Notes: generated by a model from the sequence alone, not told the origin. 64,000 nucleotides of DNA from Blasia pusilla (GCA_050084515.1 CM114271.1:22506001-22570000); one strand, 5' to 3'. Positions 26,780 to 38,452 are shown, counted from the stretch's first letter. Numbers and translations are program-made.

Positions 26780-27755
26780 TCCAAGCATCTAAAACGGCGT
26801 TTGTATGCTTGGCAATCCCAACTGTCCGACCTCGCATGAACCCCCCAACCCGAGACCCAAAAATATGAATAGCGGGTTGGAATCCAATAGGGTCCTCCGA
26901 AATCCACTCTATTGGATTTGGTTCGGGTTTTGAATCCCAACGCCAAAACTCCCAATCTATTCCGTGCCCTTAGGTCGCTCCGCGACACCCCAAGTGGGGT
27001 TCGAGTCCCAAGCACTTTTAGAGACCTTCCCCCTTACTAGTACTTCTGCGGATCTCCGCCCTCCGCCTACCTTTGGGGAAGAGACACTCGGGCCCCTCTT
27101 TTTGGCCCTCAACCCCACTCCCCGTATAGTCATTTTTGGCCAATATCTTAGCCTCTACTCGTACGTTTACTGAGATCTTTGATGCGTTAGAAGTGGCTTT
27201 GCATAAGCTTTACAACGCCTTCTTACTTGTTCCAAACGCATATCAAGACTAAAAGTCATGGTCCAAAATACAATCGAAACCCCAAACGCTAGTCACGTTT
27301 CAAATCTGGTTCTCACCTCTTTGGCAACCAACTTACCCTAGACTCGACTCCTCTAAAGTCTTTGGTCCACCTTTGGTCCATGTTTCCTAGTTGCGACCAT
27401 AAAAATATGAAACGCTCAACCTTGTTCGCGTCTTATCTCTTGTGTCTCTTGCGTCTCTTCCAAGAGACCAATCCAACATGCAAACAATCCTAGTGCGAGC
27501 CCGCTAGAGTTTGGATGTTCCGCTTGGCGCTCGTTTGGTTATGCGGGTCGCGACATGCCCGTATTGGGAAGTGAGGAACTAGGAAGGTTGAGCTTGATGA
27601 ATTTCCGAGTCGAGAACTCGGTGGGTTGGAAGGTTAATTGATCGAGGCCAGATTAACGTGAGCATGTTTGGGTGCAGATCCGTAGTGAGAGCGTGTCTTA
27701 CTGAACGTACGATTCCGTAACATTAAAGATTGACGTTCAAGGGAAGTAGGCGCAC
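26780..27755 (-). repeat. right half of the large inverted repeat (A' then B')
   Basis: This half is the reverse complement of blocks A and B, but in the order A' then B', so it is not a simple mirror image. It includes GGGTTCGAGTCCC at about 26,997, a B-box-like string that in the left arm reads as its complement GGGATTCAAACCCC. Divergence between arms is moderate, so the duplication is not recent. Confidence 0.8.
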
Positions 27756-28039
27756 GGCAATGTAGGCATATATTTCTTGTATCTTCAAAATACAAAAACA
27801 ATTTCATACAAGCCAAATCCTCATTGAATGATGCAAGTGACTCCACACAAAAAGAAATGATATTTTAATGTACATTCCATACTCTTATCCAAAAAATAAA
27901 AAATGTATTTCAAGGTCTCTCATTGTGGTCATTTTGATTCTAAGAATAAGGCGAAAAAGAAATGACTATTCTAATTTAAAATACTCTCACATCTACCAAA
28001 TCATGGAACTCACCTTCAAGAGAAGAAGAAAAGAGCTTT

Positions 28040-28560
28040 CTGGCAGATTGTCACAAAATGAGAAATGTGCAACCAAGTGCCCGTTTACCCGAAATACTCT
28101 TGCCACCAAAACAAAGGAGACAAAAACAAGGAGGAGAAAACGAAGCCCTCCGTTCGGGGGCTCCGTTCTAGCCAAGCCCCATGTCCGTTCCAACTCCGTT
28201 TGTGGGGAGCCGGAACGGAATACAAATACTTGGGCGATATGCCTCCAGTCCAGACGCAGGCAAATGGCCTCCATATGAATCGGGTAAGAAACTGATCCTC
28301 GACGGAGATAGGCACTTCCAAACTTAGAGAGAGTTTCCATCACGGAAGTCTCCGCAGTTTCCATGGATAATTCGTAAGTAGGGCGGTTAAAATCGTCGTA
28401 AGAGTAGTGAAATGGGGAGGCCCCAAAGGGAGGGCTTCGTTCTCTCCCCCTTGTTTTCTTCTCCTTCGCCTTGACCCTACAAAGAGGGTGGCAAGAGTAC
28501 TTAGGGTAGACGGGCACGTGATTGCACATTTCCCATTCGAGCCCCATTTCGTCGTAAAAT
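28040..28560. mobile_element. non-autonomous element with ~120-bp terminal inverted repeats
   Basis: The left arm (about 28,040-28,160) contains GAGAAATGTGCAACCA, ATACTCTTGCCACC and AACGAAGCCCTCC. The right arm (about 28,410-28,560) carries the same landmarks in reverse complement. A 240-bp unique core lies between. No transposase is present. Long inverted termini suggest a MULE-type or MITE-like element, but I could not define a target duplication. Open frames on both strands across it are by-products of the symmetry. Confidence 0.65.
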
Positions 28561-29055
28561 TTACCGTAAGTTTCAGAGAGTATTTTCCATTGCTGAACTC
28601 TTGAGGCGTAATTTTATTACCTCTTCATGAATTTACAAGAGTAATGTCCATAGCTGGACTCTTGAGGTGAAAATTGAGCCTATACCACAGTTGCACGAAG
28701 GCACTTGCTTAATTTTACTACCTCTTCATGAACTCCAAAGTATGTCTTCCTCTGACTTCTCTTACGCAATGATTGCTCTTCAAGAGCTTCAAATAAATTT
28801 ATAGATGGTGTGACGGCTCATGGCCACTATTTGATGAAGCAGCAAAGTCTCAAAGATACACAAACTTGTGCCTACATCATTGAAAACACTTCTACTACTC
28901 TTCACAACATCATGAGTTTGCCCTTCCAATGGAGCAGGGCCCTCATTTGGGTAGAGAAGTTGTAGGTAGTACGACCAATTCTGGTATGCTATGAAGTAGT
29001 GAACACTGTAATGTTCAGTGATTCACTGGCCGATACCGACACATTTCTGAGGTTA
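28561..29055. other. 3' flank of the FSH1-like gene
   Basis: It contains an imperfect direct repeat: GCTGAACTCTTGAGGCG / GCTGGACTCTTGAGGTG and ATTTTATTACCTCTTCATGAA at 28,608 and again near 28,710. No gene was recognised. The last part is probably the 3' UTR of the hydrolase. Confidence 0.45.
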
Positions 29056-30999
29056 TCATTTCTCAATTGGAGCTGGCTCTGCTTTCTTCTCAAGTACCTT
29101 CTCCAAAAAGCTCACCACAGTGGATACAGCAGCTTCATCTGGATCACATACCCCAAAAATAGATTGAGCATTCACAAATCCACACATCATGAAAGCAAAA
29201 GACGGAATTTGATGATCTCTCAGAACCCAAATGATGGCAACCCCAGGCACAAAATATTGACAAGAAAGAAAGCACGGCCGACTGCATCAAGTACCATGAG
29301 CCTTGCAGACTTCAGAACTAAGAAACGCACCTAATCTGGGAACGGTGTGGCCCTGGGGATTCCTCAGGAGAACTGGATCCTTCCAGTATTGAAGAAATTC
29401 TTCAGCAGGTATCCTCATAAAGTCTTTGTCACCTGTTCGAACGAAGTTGACCACATTACCCAAAACTCATAAGTTGTACGCACTAAAGTGCATATATCAT
29501 ATGAAGCCAAACAAAGAGACCCCACTCAAACCTTCAAAACTAGTTCGCTCAGAGAAATAGCCCTACATAATGCAGTGGTAAGGTGGGAAGGAAAGCTGAA
29601 CATTTGTGCCTCATTTGTGAAATACAAGACAGCGTACAAGACAGTTCCATGAAATACACGGTGCTGGGAGTGCTCACAAATCAGAAGGTGAGGACCAAAA
29701 TGATTCCACAACCCAGAAATGAGACGAAACAAATGGAAAAGAGGCACATCTAACATATCAGCCACGATGATGTCCCACACATGACTCACCAATCATATGT
29801 AGTGATGAGCAGTCTATGGGTGGCGTGTAAACTTCCACAATGCCCTTATCTCTCAGATATGCTCCAGCTATAGATATGTAAAACTGAAGGCGAGGAAGGG
29901 CTGCTAGTGACTTTCCCTTCATCACTTTCCCCTTCAAAGACCAATATCAGACACCTTTTGTTAAGGGGAGATGTGATGCTGCCAAAACTCCGTCCTTCCA
30001 ACTAGCTACTCTCTATTGGCGACAAGCTCAAGCCAAAACAAACAAAAGTCAAATGCAATTTCTGTCTGTCCTGTTCTCACCAGAGCATACATAGAGGAAA
30101 AAGCGAATAGGGACTATGGAGGTTTCAGCACCCGCATAAAACATGAGTTACAAACGTCCTACATTGGAAGAACACTGCCCTGCCCGTACCTTATCTTGAC
30201 AAGCAACTAAACAACCGCCCAGAACGCAACCCTGCAGGAACGCATTCTCAAAGGTCAGGTATGATAGCTGGAGTTCTGGAATGAAAACAGGATGATACCG
30301 TTAGCGAATTTCAAACCTGTTTCAGATTGTTTGAGAAGAACATAAAAGGTTCTACTCTTGCAACCTCCGTGTCCTATCTGAAGTTGTTTTTACAAGGCAC
30401 CAACGAGCTAAGCATCTGATGAGAAGAATAATTTCTTACCTGTGAAAATCCGATCAAGCCATCAAAAGGTCCATTCTTCTCCATATAATCAGCTATGAAA
30501 GCTATCGCATCCTCGTAGTTGTAAAATTCAGTGAAGTCCTGCATTTCGAGACCAGCACTAGTGATTCATAAACTTGCATGCATCAGAGCGTATGTGATCT
30601 GCTTCAGCATTCAATTGCAACCGAGGATCCTTCCATCTCTTCTGAAAACATTTCGTCACTGCTTTAAACATCAATTGGAGAGAACATTCAGCTGAACTCT
30701 TCCCGTTACAGTCTTTCGACGCACCTCAATTGTCTGGATTAGGAGCTAGCTTGATAGACAAGAGGCGATTAAAGCAAACTAACTTAGAACTTCCAAGCTG
30801 ATGTTAACTGTTCAGCTCCAAGAAAGATAGCAAAAGGTTTCAGGACTGCAACGGTTGAAGAGCACGGTTAATCTCCACAAATCCATGAGACCAGAGGATT
30901 CACCTCATTGCTTTGCATGAATTCAAAGTAGGGTCCGGGGAAAATGGCCTCGATTTCGGAGGGGCCTTGAGCAGGGAAAGGAGCATCCAGGTATGTCTG

Positions 31000-31049
<50 letters not shown>

Positions 31050-31629
31050 CCACGTGAGAGCCATAAAAAAGCTTCATTATCTGGGTCCTATAGTCTCAGT
31101 GAGCGCATCCAAAGCCCACAACTCTTTCGGCCGAAAGAGCCAAAAAATCGCCGGTGTCTGCACTGGCTTGCTTGAACCACATGAAAACCAATTCAGATAG
31201 TCTGCCTCCATTTACGTTGAACAAAAGAGGCGTTTGTGAGAGCCTCCCATGTGTATGACAACCATGCTCACGATAATTGTTATTCCCTTGTCGGGAGAAA
31301 ATGTGCACCACAAAGGAGAACCGCATGCTGTTCCAGATGAGCCGTAACACCCTCACATCTTACAGAACCAGAACTGGGAGTCTGCCCAAAAGAGAAGACG
31401 CCGATCACATGCAATTAAAGCAGCCCAACAGTGAGCATCCGCAAACGAAGCTTTCTGCTGCAGAGACTAGCGCCACAGAAAGAGAGATCGCGATTGGAAA
31501 TCTTACGATATCCAAAAGATCATGAATGCGAGGATCCCACTTGGAGAGCTGTTTCTTCATGAAGGCACCGTTAGTCCTGAACCCATGGAAGGCCAATGCT
31601 CTCAACTTGGGCTGCCCCTCGCTCCCCAT
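29056..31629 (-). CDS. FSH1/OVCA2-family serine hydrolase, 7 exons, 227 aa
   Basis: The exons, on the complement, are 31629-31507, 30996-30904, 30538-30440, 30231-30190, 29931-29790, 29432-29331 and 29138-29056. They sum to 684 nt, 227 codons plus TGA, with every junction GT-AG and in phase. The alpha/beta-hydrolase signatures are the oxyanion strand AFHGFRTNG (13-21), the nucleophile elbow GLIGFSQG with Ser104, the acid GDKDF with Asp170, and GHTVPRL with His195. The order and 227-residue length match plant FSH1-domain esterases and human OVCA2. Members are small cytosolic carboxylesterases, and the natural substrate here cannot be read from sequence. The start ATG gives MGSEGQPKLR, the usual N-terminus. 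Intron 1 ends in a long TG run (CA on +) that replaces the pyrimidine tract. The gene looks intact. Confidence 0.95.
31001..31048. repeat. (CA)24 microsatellite inside intron 1 of the hydrolase
   Basis: An uninterrupted CA run lies five bases from exon 2. On the transcribed sense strand (minus) it is (TG)24 followed by ACAG and the exon. Confidence 0.98.
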
Positions 31630-32110
31630 GGCTCGCGGCCACGCTAAACACGCGAATTCCCCTGTGCGTGCACCGGAGAGCACCGCTCCAACGTCTCCGC
31701 CTCTGCTAACACTTCCGCAGCTCGGCAGCACCCGCTCGATTTCCCGTGTCCACACTCGAAACTCCAAAGCCCAACTCCACTCAGACTCTGCTCATCTCAG
31801 CCCAGCCCCATAGGATCATCTACCATCGCCGGCGACGTTTCCGTTTTTTTGCAATCATTGGCGTGGCTCCCGGTCCGACGGGCGGCTGCATAGTTAGTTC
31901 ATTCATTCATTCACCAGCTCGCTCGCTTGAGTACAAAACAAGACGAATGACCGGTTCCACTCGGGAACACGTGAAAAATGGACTCGCATCCCATATCATA
32001 CAAACAAATATTTTCTAGTCGGTGCACGGGTCGAAGGACAAGTCCTCCTCGACATACGCCAAAAAGTCCTCTCTCTCGTACCAAAGGTCCTTCTCCCACC
32101 CTTTTAGATG
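31630..32110 (-). promoter_or_regulatory. upstream region of the FSH1-like gene
   Basis: The first 200 bases are GC-rich, compatible with a 5' leader and core promoter. An ATTC run (TTCATTCATTCATTC, about 31,900) follows. No TATA box stands out. Confidence 0.35.
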
Positions 32111-32537
32111 AAACTAGTACCCAGGCCTTATATTACTTCTCATAATTAAATCTCACAATTCTCAAATGTATTTGAATCCGTTTCAAGTAACTTTATTAGA
32201 TTGTAAAGTCCAAGATATTATTGGTTGAAAGCGTCAAATGTCGAAAGGAGAGGAGCTTGTAAAATGAAGAAGCATTCTCCAATAATAATATAGATTACAT
32301 TTGTCGCAATATGAAAACACATACCAAGAGATAGTTGTCAAATAAGGAGATTCAGGTTGTCTTATTATTTTTGGGGAGTATTATTTAATTTTCAAACTCC
32401 TTTTTTATTGGCCCTCTTAACCAAGAGGATTGTTCAATTTCTCTTCCAACTTCTAAACAAAATTGAAAGATAAATTAAAGATTTTGGGATTTAATCAAGT
32501 TATTAATCACGGATAATTATAGAAATTAATTTAAACC

Positions 32538-32567
32538 AACCCGTGCATTGCACATACGTATACTAGT
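32538..32567 (+). mobile_element. Helitron-like 3' terminus
   Basis: ACCCGTGCATTGCACATACG, a hairpin whose distal arm has mutated, is followed by TATA and CTAG (32,563-32,566) before a T. The arm sequence ACCCGTGC matches the one inferred at about 4.2 kb. The element body is AT-rich with no coding signal, and its 5' end is undefined. Confidence 0.45.
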
Positions 32568-34680
32568 AATGAACTAAATGAACATTCATCCACATCCGTT
32601 GATTAGTTCACAATATTAACACTTTGGATAATATTGATAAATTTAATGGCGGTGAAAAAACAATTTACAAGGAGGAGAGCACCTTGAGTAATTTGCTGAT
32701 AATTATTTCAGTTTTTTCTAATCTTAGATTTGATTTTTTTTCCTTACCTAAGCTAGGGTTTGCTAAAGGTTTTGGAATTTTTGGACCTCCTCCTCGTATC
32801 AATATGTATGTAGCTCTCAAACCTCAATTTCACACACTGCCCTCTTTTTATAATAGGATTTTTGGTTACAATCGGATTTAGGGATTCCTCTTACTTTTCT
32901 CAATCTTTTGCTACATGGCCTAATATTACAACCTCATCCCTTGATACTAATCATCGGTGGGTGGCTTTCACTTTCTCCTCCCATCCTCTTTTTTGGTGTT
33001 TTCAATTCCCTTCATTACTTTCTCTTGGAGTATCGGTTTCAGGTATGTTTGGTGTTATTGCGATGTCTTGACAAGATAGTTTTTTTCATACCAAATGGGT
33101 TTTCTACTTTTTTTCCTTTTCTATTAGTACCAATTTGTAACAAGTTTATTTTAGGTCAATTCCTTTCATAAGTCTTTTAACACTTTATCTCACTACTTTG
33201 CCCTTGCCTATATTTGCTATCATTTTTATGGCATTCTAGATTGAAATTCTCAACCTACTTGTATTCATATCATACAGTTGCTTCTCCTTTTTTTGTAATT
33301 TCAATTATTTTATATTCTTATTAAAGTGGGTATCAATCGTAAATTTTCTTTTGTCTAATCTTTAATCTTTGGATCTAAATCTATTCTAGATGGATTCCAT
33401 TCATTTTATCATGCCTCATATCCTAATACTTCCCTTTTATTACGGTTAATTATGCATCTACTTTTCTTGATTGATATGTGTATGTTTGGTTCTATGGACT
33501 TGGAATTGGAAATGCATCTCCTTGCTTCTTTGGTTTTATATACCCTCCTTCAACCATACTCTTTTCCCTTGTTCCTACTCCTTGTCGTAGACCTCGCCAT
33601 TTTTTCTCTTGTCAATGATACTCATATATCCATTACATTCTCAACATTTCTTCCCTATACTCCTCTTATCCCGTCTTTGTCTCTTTCCATTCATCATAAT
33701 CTCAATCCATTAGTAGAAAATCCTACTACTTTGCCATCCTCACATAAGAGTTTGCTCCTATAGGGATTCAAAGACATTATATTGCTGTCAATCTATACAT
33801 CGGCCTTAAATTCCTAATCCAAGACCACCTCCTACTATAACACTTGCTTGGACATTGCTAAGCTAAATTGATCTTCAATCTCGGTCTCCCTTGTCTTAGA
33901 CTTTCCAATGTCACACGTACTCGTATTGCTCTATGCCCTATCACCCAACAAGCATTGCTTTTAAACTAAGTCATTTGGCATTTATGACTTGATTTTTGTG
34001 TCTCAAAGGGTAACCAATCATTCCTAGTCATTGATCCGAATATATGACTCATTTGAGTCATATATCCTTGTCATAAAACCAAGGTTTTCTTCTAGCAAGA
34101 TCTTTCATTTAATCTTCCATAATGAAACCATAGTTGGGAGATTCCATTTAGGGTTTAAAATTTTCAATTCACTCTATGGATAGTCATTCCAAGACTTTGT
34201 TTTTGGTATAGAATCTTGATACCCAAGTGCATGTTATAACAAAGTTGCATGATTTACCCACTCCTATTTGGAGAGAAGGGTCAAAACAGAAGGAAGAAAG
34301 AGGAAAGAAGGGAGGGGGGAGGGCGGACTTTAAGAAGAAATATTTCAAGTGTGGTTTATATTCTCATATTCATCTTACAACATCATTATTTTGAAAATTT
34401 ATTTTCAGTAATAAAATATCCTCTTGGATTATATGAAAAATTTAGGTATTATTATATATTCTCTAATATCATTTAAAAAATATTATCAAATATTATCAAA
34501 TATTTTTAAATATTTTGCTTATTATTTTAGGTATGGAGTCCTAGCTACTTCAATATTTTTAAATGAAATAAATATGAATATAAAAATAAAATTTAAAATA
34601 AAATAATACCAATGTGAGTTTTAAAACATACAAATATACAAATGTCTTTAAATTTGCTATGGATGTACACGTAATAATTT
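32568..34680. other. AT-rich spacer without a supported gene
   Basis: Open frames of 60-103 codons are low-complexity (Leu/Ser/Phe/Pro) and unrecognised. At 33,990-34,110 there is a cluster of GTCAT/ATGAC motifs (TATGACTCATTTGAGTCATA) that recurs at 35,140-35,320. It resembles the subterminal repeats of the CACTA element further right. Confidence 0.4.
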
Positions 34681-34682
34681 TT

Positions 34683-34746
34683 AGGCTAGTGGTAGAAGAG
34701 TCCACTGTGGACCTCATGGCTTAGGTTCAAATCTTGCCCAAGCCAT
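34683..34746 (+). repeat. tRNA-like SINE head (tentative)
   Basis: GGCTAGTGGTAGAAGAG resembles a pol III A box. A CCACTGTGGA stem follows, and then GGTTCAAATCTTGCC resembles a B box, at roughly tRNA spacing. It has no proper acceptor stem, so it is not a functional tRNA gene. The GATGG-rich repeat begins right after it. Confidence 0.3.
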
Positions 34747-34759
34747 GTATTGGGGGAAC

Positions 34760-35105
34760 AAGATGACAAACGGAGGATGGGATGCATGTATGGACGGATG
34801 GAGACAGGGTTCAAAGATAAATGGGGGATGGAATGCATGGTCGGACCGAGTTAATAAATTAAATGAGATTAAAAGATAGAGTTTGGCTGGAGAAGCATTG
34901 ATAGATAGAGTTAACAAATGGGATTAATGGATGGCGTGCGAATGAAGTAGAAGTTGATGGACATATTGAGGGTTGGGTGCATGGATGGATGGGATAAATG
35001 GACAAACATAATTGATGGGAAGATGGAAGGTGGGAGGAATCTAAATGGAGGATGTGTCACATATGCATGGATGGAAGGATGGACAAATGGATCGATGATG
35101 GGATA
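34760..35105. repeat. degenerate GATGG/ATGGATGGA minisatellite
   Basis: Irregular repeats of GGATGG, GGATGCATG and GGATGGACAAATGG run across about 350 bases with interruptions. Repeated TGG/ATG text creates Pro/His/Ser-rich open frames on the minus strand that are artefacts. Confidence 0.85.
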
Positions 35106-35739
35106 TATTGTTGGCAATTTTTTTATTTTGTCCAGATCATCTATATGACATGAAAATCATAATAATATAACTTATCTTTTCATGCCATTTCAGCAAACCA
35201 TGCTAGTCATTTAAACTATGTGGAAGATATGACTTGGCTTTTGTATATCTACGAGTAATTAGTCATTTCTGGTGATATATGACTCATATGAGTCATAAAA
35301 CCAATGATTTCTTCTAGTCAATTGAGAATAAAGTTTGTCGTCGTCTAAAGTCTATTTAAGGACTCAATGAAGCTTGAAGGGCCTTGTCTTGCGCATACAC
35401 ATCGCTACACAACATACATGGATGGTTACATCCACACCTCCCTTATATAGGGTTGGGAAGAGCCAAAAGGCTCTTCTCCTAAAAATAGCTATCCTCTTGG
35501 TAACCTGCACGCACACGTTACTAGAGGCAGGTGACCTGCTCAACAAGTCACCCGGCTGTGAAAGACCTCAACTGGAAAGTTGTCAGAAACAACGTTCCTG
35601 ACACAACGGACTTGTCCTCAACCTCATCCGACACCTTGGGACAAAGTTACACTCAAGAGAGTCCGTTGGCTCCTATGCCCTATCCACGATAGATCTCGGC
35701 CTATCGGCTACTCAGATGTGAGAGCCTGGTATTCAAAGA
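35106..35739. other. spacer with retrotransposon-like pieces
   Basis: 35,391-35,419 (GCGCATACACATCGCTACAC and onward) is a third copy of a string found in the direct repeats at 37,810 and 38,453. CTTATATAGGG near 35,450 could be a TATA box of an LTR. No coding region is recognised. Confidence 0.4.
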
Positions 35740-36380
35740 TTGACCAACATATGATCAATCAAGGAAACACTAGAAGCGACTCGAATCATAGTGTTTACAC
35801 TCTAAAACATCGAGTTATGATCGTCGTTTTGTATGTGGATGATATGGTCATGAGCAATAATTGTTTGTTATTTATGAAGGAGATGAAGCATGGGCTATAA
35901 GAGGCTTTTGAGATGGTTGATCTTGGAGTTTCCACGTTTCTCTTGGGAATCAATATTGTATGAGATCACCTGGCTGGTACCATCACAATTCATCAAGACA
36001 CTTTCACAAAGAATATCTTGGCTAAGTTTGGATTGAGTGAATGTAAGCTTGTTTCCATTCCTATAGAACCAAGACCAAAACTTTTAGTCTTGGTTAAGTC
36101 CATGTGTGCAAAATGTAAGAAAGAGATTCATGATATATCAATGGTTTGTTATCAAAGTGTCATAGGGAACTATCTTTCTATTTGCTCTAGACCAAACATA
36201 TCATTTACAATGGGAGTCCTTTGCAAGTACATGCATAATCCAGAACTAGGACACTTGAAAGCACTGAAAATATTATTACAGTCTTTGAGGGAAACTCCAA
36301 CACTCAGAATCACATACAGTTCAAAAACCTCCAACATATTATATGGATTTACGAATTCAGATATTACTGTTGATGAAGAC
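35740..36380 (+). pseudogene. Ty1/copia reverse transcriptase / RNase H fragment, truncated by an LTR
   Basis: Blocks read VLYVDDMVMS, with the YVDD catalytic box intact, then FEMVDLG and FLLGINIV. These are followed by DTFTKNILAKFGLSECKLVS, YQSVIGNYLSICSRPNISF and LYGFTNSDITVDEDC. In-frame stops occur before and after FEMVDLG. Coding similarity stops abruptly at 36,380, where an LTR beginning TGTCACGAC starts. The insertion or recombination removed the rest of RNase H. Confidence 0.9.
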
Positions 36381-36945
36381 TGTCACGACTTTTTAGGATA
36401 GATCGGAGAGATCTGGTAGAGCGCCTTTGTGAGTAGAGGAGGACAAGCTCAAGAGGTCTGGGATGACCTATTGAGGTCCCGAGAAACCTGAGAGAGCAGG
36501 TTTCCCCTTTGTTTCGGCTCATTTGGAGCCATATAGAGAAAATTACTATTTTGGGTAAATTTTCATATTTGGTAGAGTGACTTTCCACTTTGGGAAGTGG
36601 CCCTTGACCCGCTAGAGCAGGTCAAGGGCCAAGGAGGTGACCTGCGAGCATATGTTACTGAGGAGAGAGTTTGGGGGAGGGAAGGGGGTATACCTCAAGA
36701 AGAGAGAGTTGGAGAGCTCATTCTGTCTTTGTTGAACCTCTTGGCATGAGGCGGCGTAGCTATGGTCCCTTGCCTTGTGAGTGTAACCCAAGCCTCTCAT
36801 TAGGAGAGTGGGTTTGGTTTGACATTGAGAGAGAGTGCACACATTTGAGAGCTATTGTGTTGAGAGAGATTGGATCTACTTAATTTACAAAGAGAGAATG
36901 CGTGAGTGAGAGAGCTTCATGGGGGAGCTCGTTGGTCACTCGCTG
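36381..36945 (+). mobile_element. gypsy LTR, + orientation (copy C)
   Basis: It begins TGTCACGACTTTTTAGGATAG. It shares, in inverted orientation, the full landmark series of the LTRs at 37.9-38.4 and 60.4-61.0 kb: CCGAGAAACCTGAGAG, GGCTCATTTGGAGCCATA, GCATGAGGCGGC, CTCTCATTAGGAGAGTGGG and TTTGGTTTGACATTGAGAG. The right limit is approximate. It interrupts the copia fragment on its left. Confidence 0.8.
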
Positions 36946-37800
36946 GTTTTGCAAGTTGGGGATTGTATTTCTCATATAATTTGGAGATTGGAGCACGGAG
37001 TTATAATCATTTTTGTTGGGCTGCCATAGCCACCGTTCCAAGGCGTGAATGAAAATTTGAAATTTTTGGGTTCTTTCTTGAGAGGTAGAAAAAAAATCAG
37101 TTTACTTGGTGGATAGGACAAGTTAATTTAGCTATTTGGAGGTAGGGTGAGTAGATCCCATTTTTGGGGGGTGTTGATCCTCAATCTTAGGAGGGGATTT
37201 GTGGTAAGGCATTCAATTTGCAGACGTGTCAAGAGGGGGATTGTTAAGTAAAGAAAGATAGTGGAGATCCAATTTTCCCAGGGGGTTATTCTAGTTTTTA
37301 AAAAAATAAAATTTGGCGGGGAACAACGTCTGTCCTACCACGTCCTAGACAACTGTCCCTGAGACGCGCAAACTGGCTGTGCACTTGCTACCGCGATTGT
37401 ATGCTGTGTGGCCCATCGACGCTTCAGGGCCGCAATCCGGTTGTCGAGCCTCCTAGTGCCAAAGAAAAAATGAGTTGCCATGCAGCCGTGCGCAACTCCT
37501 TCCAACCCTGCGTTACTATCGCCTGTAGAGCCGGGCATCTGACTCTCTGTCCCAGACCGCAGCGGCTATCTGTGTTCGTGGCCGACCGTTTGCATTTTTG
37601 GATTGATGGGATCTTAGTGTTTCATCCGCTTTGTTATGCCATGATTTGTAGTCGCGCGATGACAATCGAGTACCGTGCCATGATGCCCGTTGCCACAACG
37701 CGCCGCTGATTGCCACACCGTCTCGATCGCGGAGCCGCACCATCACTAGGAGAGAAGAGCGTGTAGTGCTGTTGAGAAGGGTATGCCGCTAAGTACCGCA
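36946..37800 (+). mobile_element. truncated leader of the + oriented gypsy copy
   Basis: The reverse complement of about 37,600-37,795 matches the minus element's leader at 59,355-59,550, with landmarks GGCATACCC, GATCGAGACG, GGCGCGTTG, GGGCATCA and GTACTCGAT. So LTR copy C plus this leader forms the 5' end of a second, inverted gypsy copy cut off before gag. Frames on both strands (37,335-37,831) are not genes. GAGGGGGATTGTTAAG near 37,236 looks like a copia polypurine tract and LTR start, and may belong to the copia remnant. Confidence 0.6.
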
Positions 37801-37809
37801 TGTCGTACT

Positions 37810-37928
37810 CATACACATCGCTACACAACATACATCGCTGTCACCGAACATACACACAAATACACACAATCCCATGCTAACTAATGGCATCCAAACAACG
37901 AGACAAGAAGTACCAAAATATCTCCAAT
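37810..37928. repeat. direct repeat R1, left copy
   Basis: About 119 bp from CATACACATCGCTACACAAC to ATATCTCCAAT, repeated at 38,453-38,570 with few differences. The two copies bracket LTR copy A exactly. Confidence 0.9.
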
Positions 37929-38441
37929 AAAATAAGATCCAATCTATTTCACAACACCATAGTTCTCACATGTGTGCACTCTCACATATCTCTCTCAATG
38001 TCAAACCAAACCCACTCTCCTAATGAGAGGCTTGGGTTACATTCACAAGGCAAGGGACCTTAGCCCCGCCGCCTCATGCCAAGAGGTTCAACAAAGAGAG
38101 AATGAGCTCTCAAGCTCTCTCTCCTTGAGGTATACCCCTCCCCTCTCCCAAGCTCTCTCCATGGTAACCTATGCTCCCAAGTCACCTCCTTGGCTCTGGA
38201 CCTGATGTAGGAGGTCAAGGGATACTTACCAAAAATAGAAAGTTGACCATATACTCAAAATGGTACTTACCTAAAATAGTAAGTTTCTCAACATGGCTCC
38301 AAATGAGCCGAAACGAAGGGGAAACCTTCTCTCAAGTTTCCCGGGGCCTCAACAGGTTATCCTCCATCTCCAGAGCCTTTCCTCCATAACTCGAGAAGGC
38401 GCTCTACTAGATCTCACCGATCTATTCTAGAAGATGTGACA
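37929..38441 (-). mobile_element. 3' LTR of the minus-strand gypsy element (copy A)
   Basis: On + it runs from AAAATAAGATCC to GATGTGACA, so on the element's strand it starts TGTCACATC. It matches the LTR at about 60,430-60,998 over nearly its whole length with scattered differences, so the element is not young. On the left it stops earlier than the 60-kb copy, as if clipped. Confidence 0.75.
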
Positions 38442-38452
38442 ACTATCGTGCG

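Noticed and set aside
26962-27020. Possible tRNA gene because of GGGTTCGAGTCCC
   Set aside because: No acceptor stem, D arm or anticodon arm at the right spacing. The string is part of a larger repeat.
27868-28547. Frames of 136 and 184 codons on opposite strands
   Set aside because: Both cover the inverted-repeat element at 28.04-28.56 kb, whose symmetry produces mirrored frames.
34711-35117. Pro/His/Ser-rich minus-strand frames
   Set aside because: Generated by the GATGG minisatellite.
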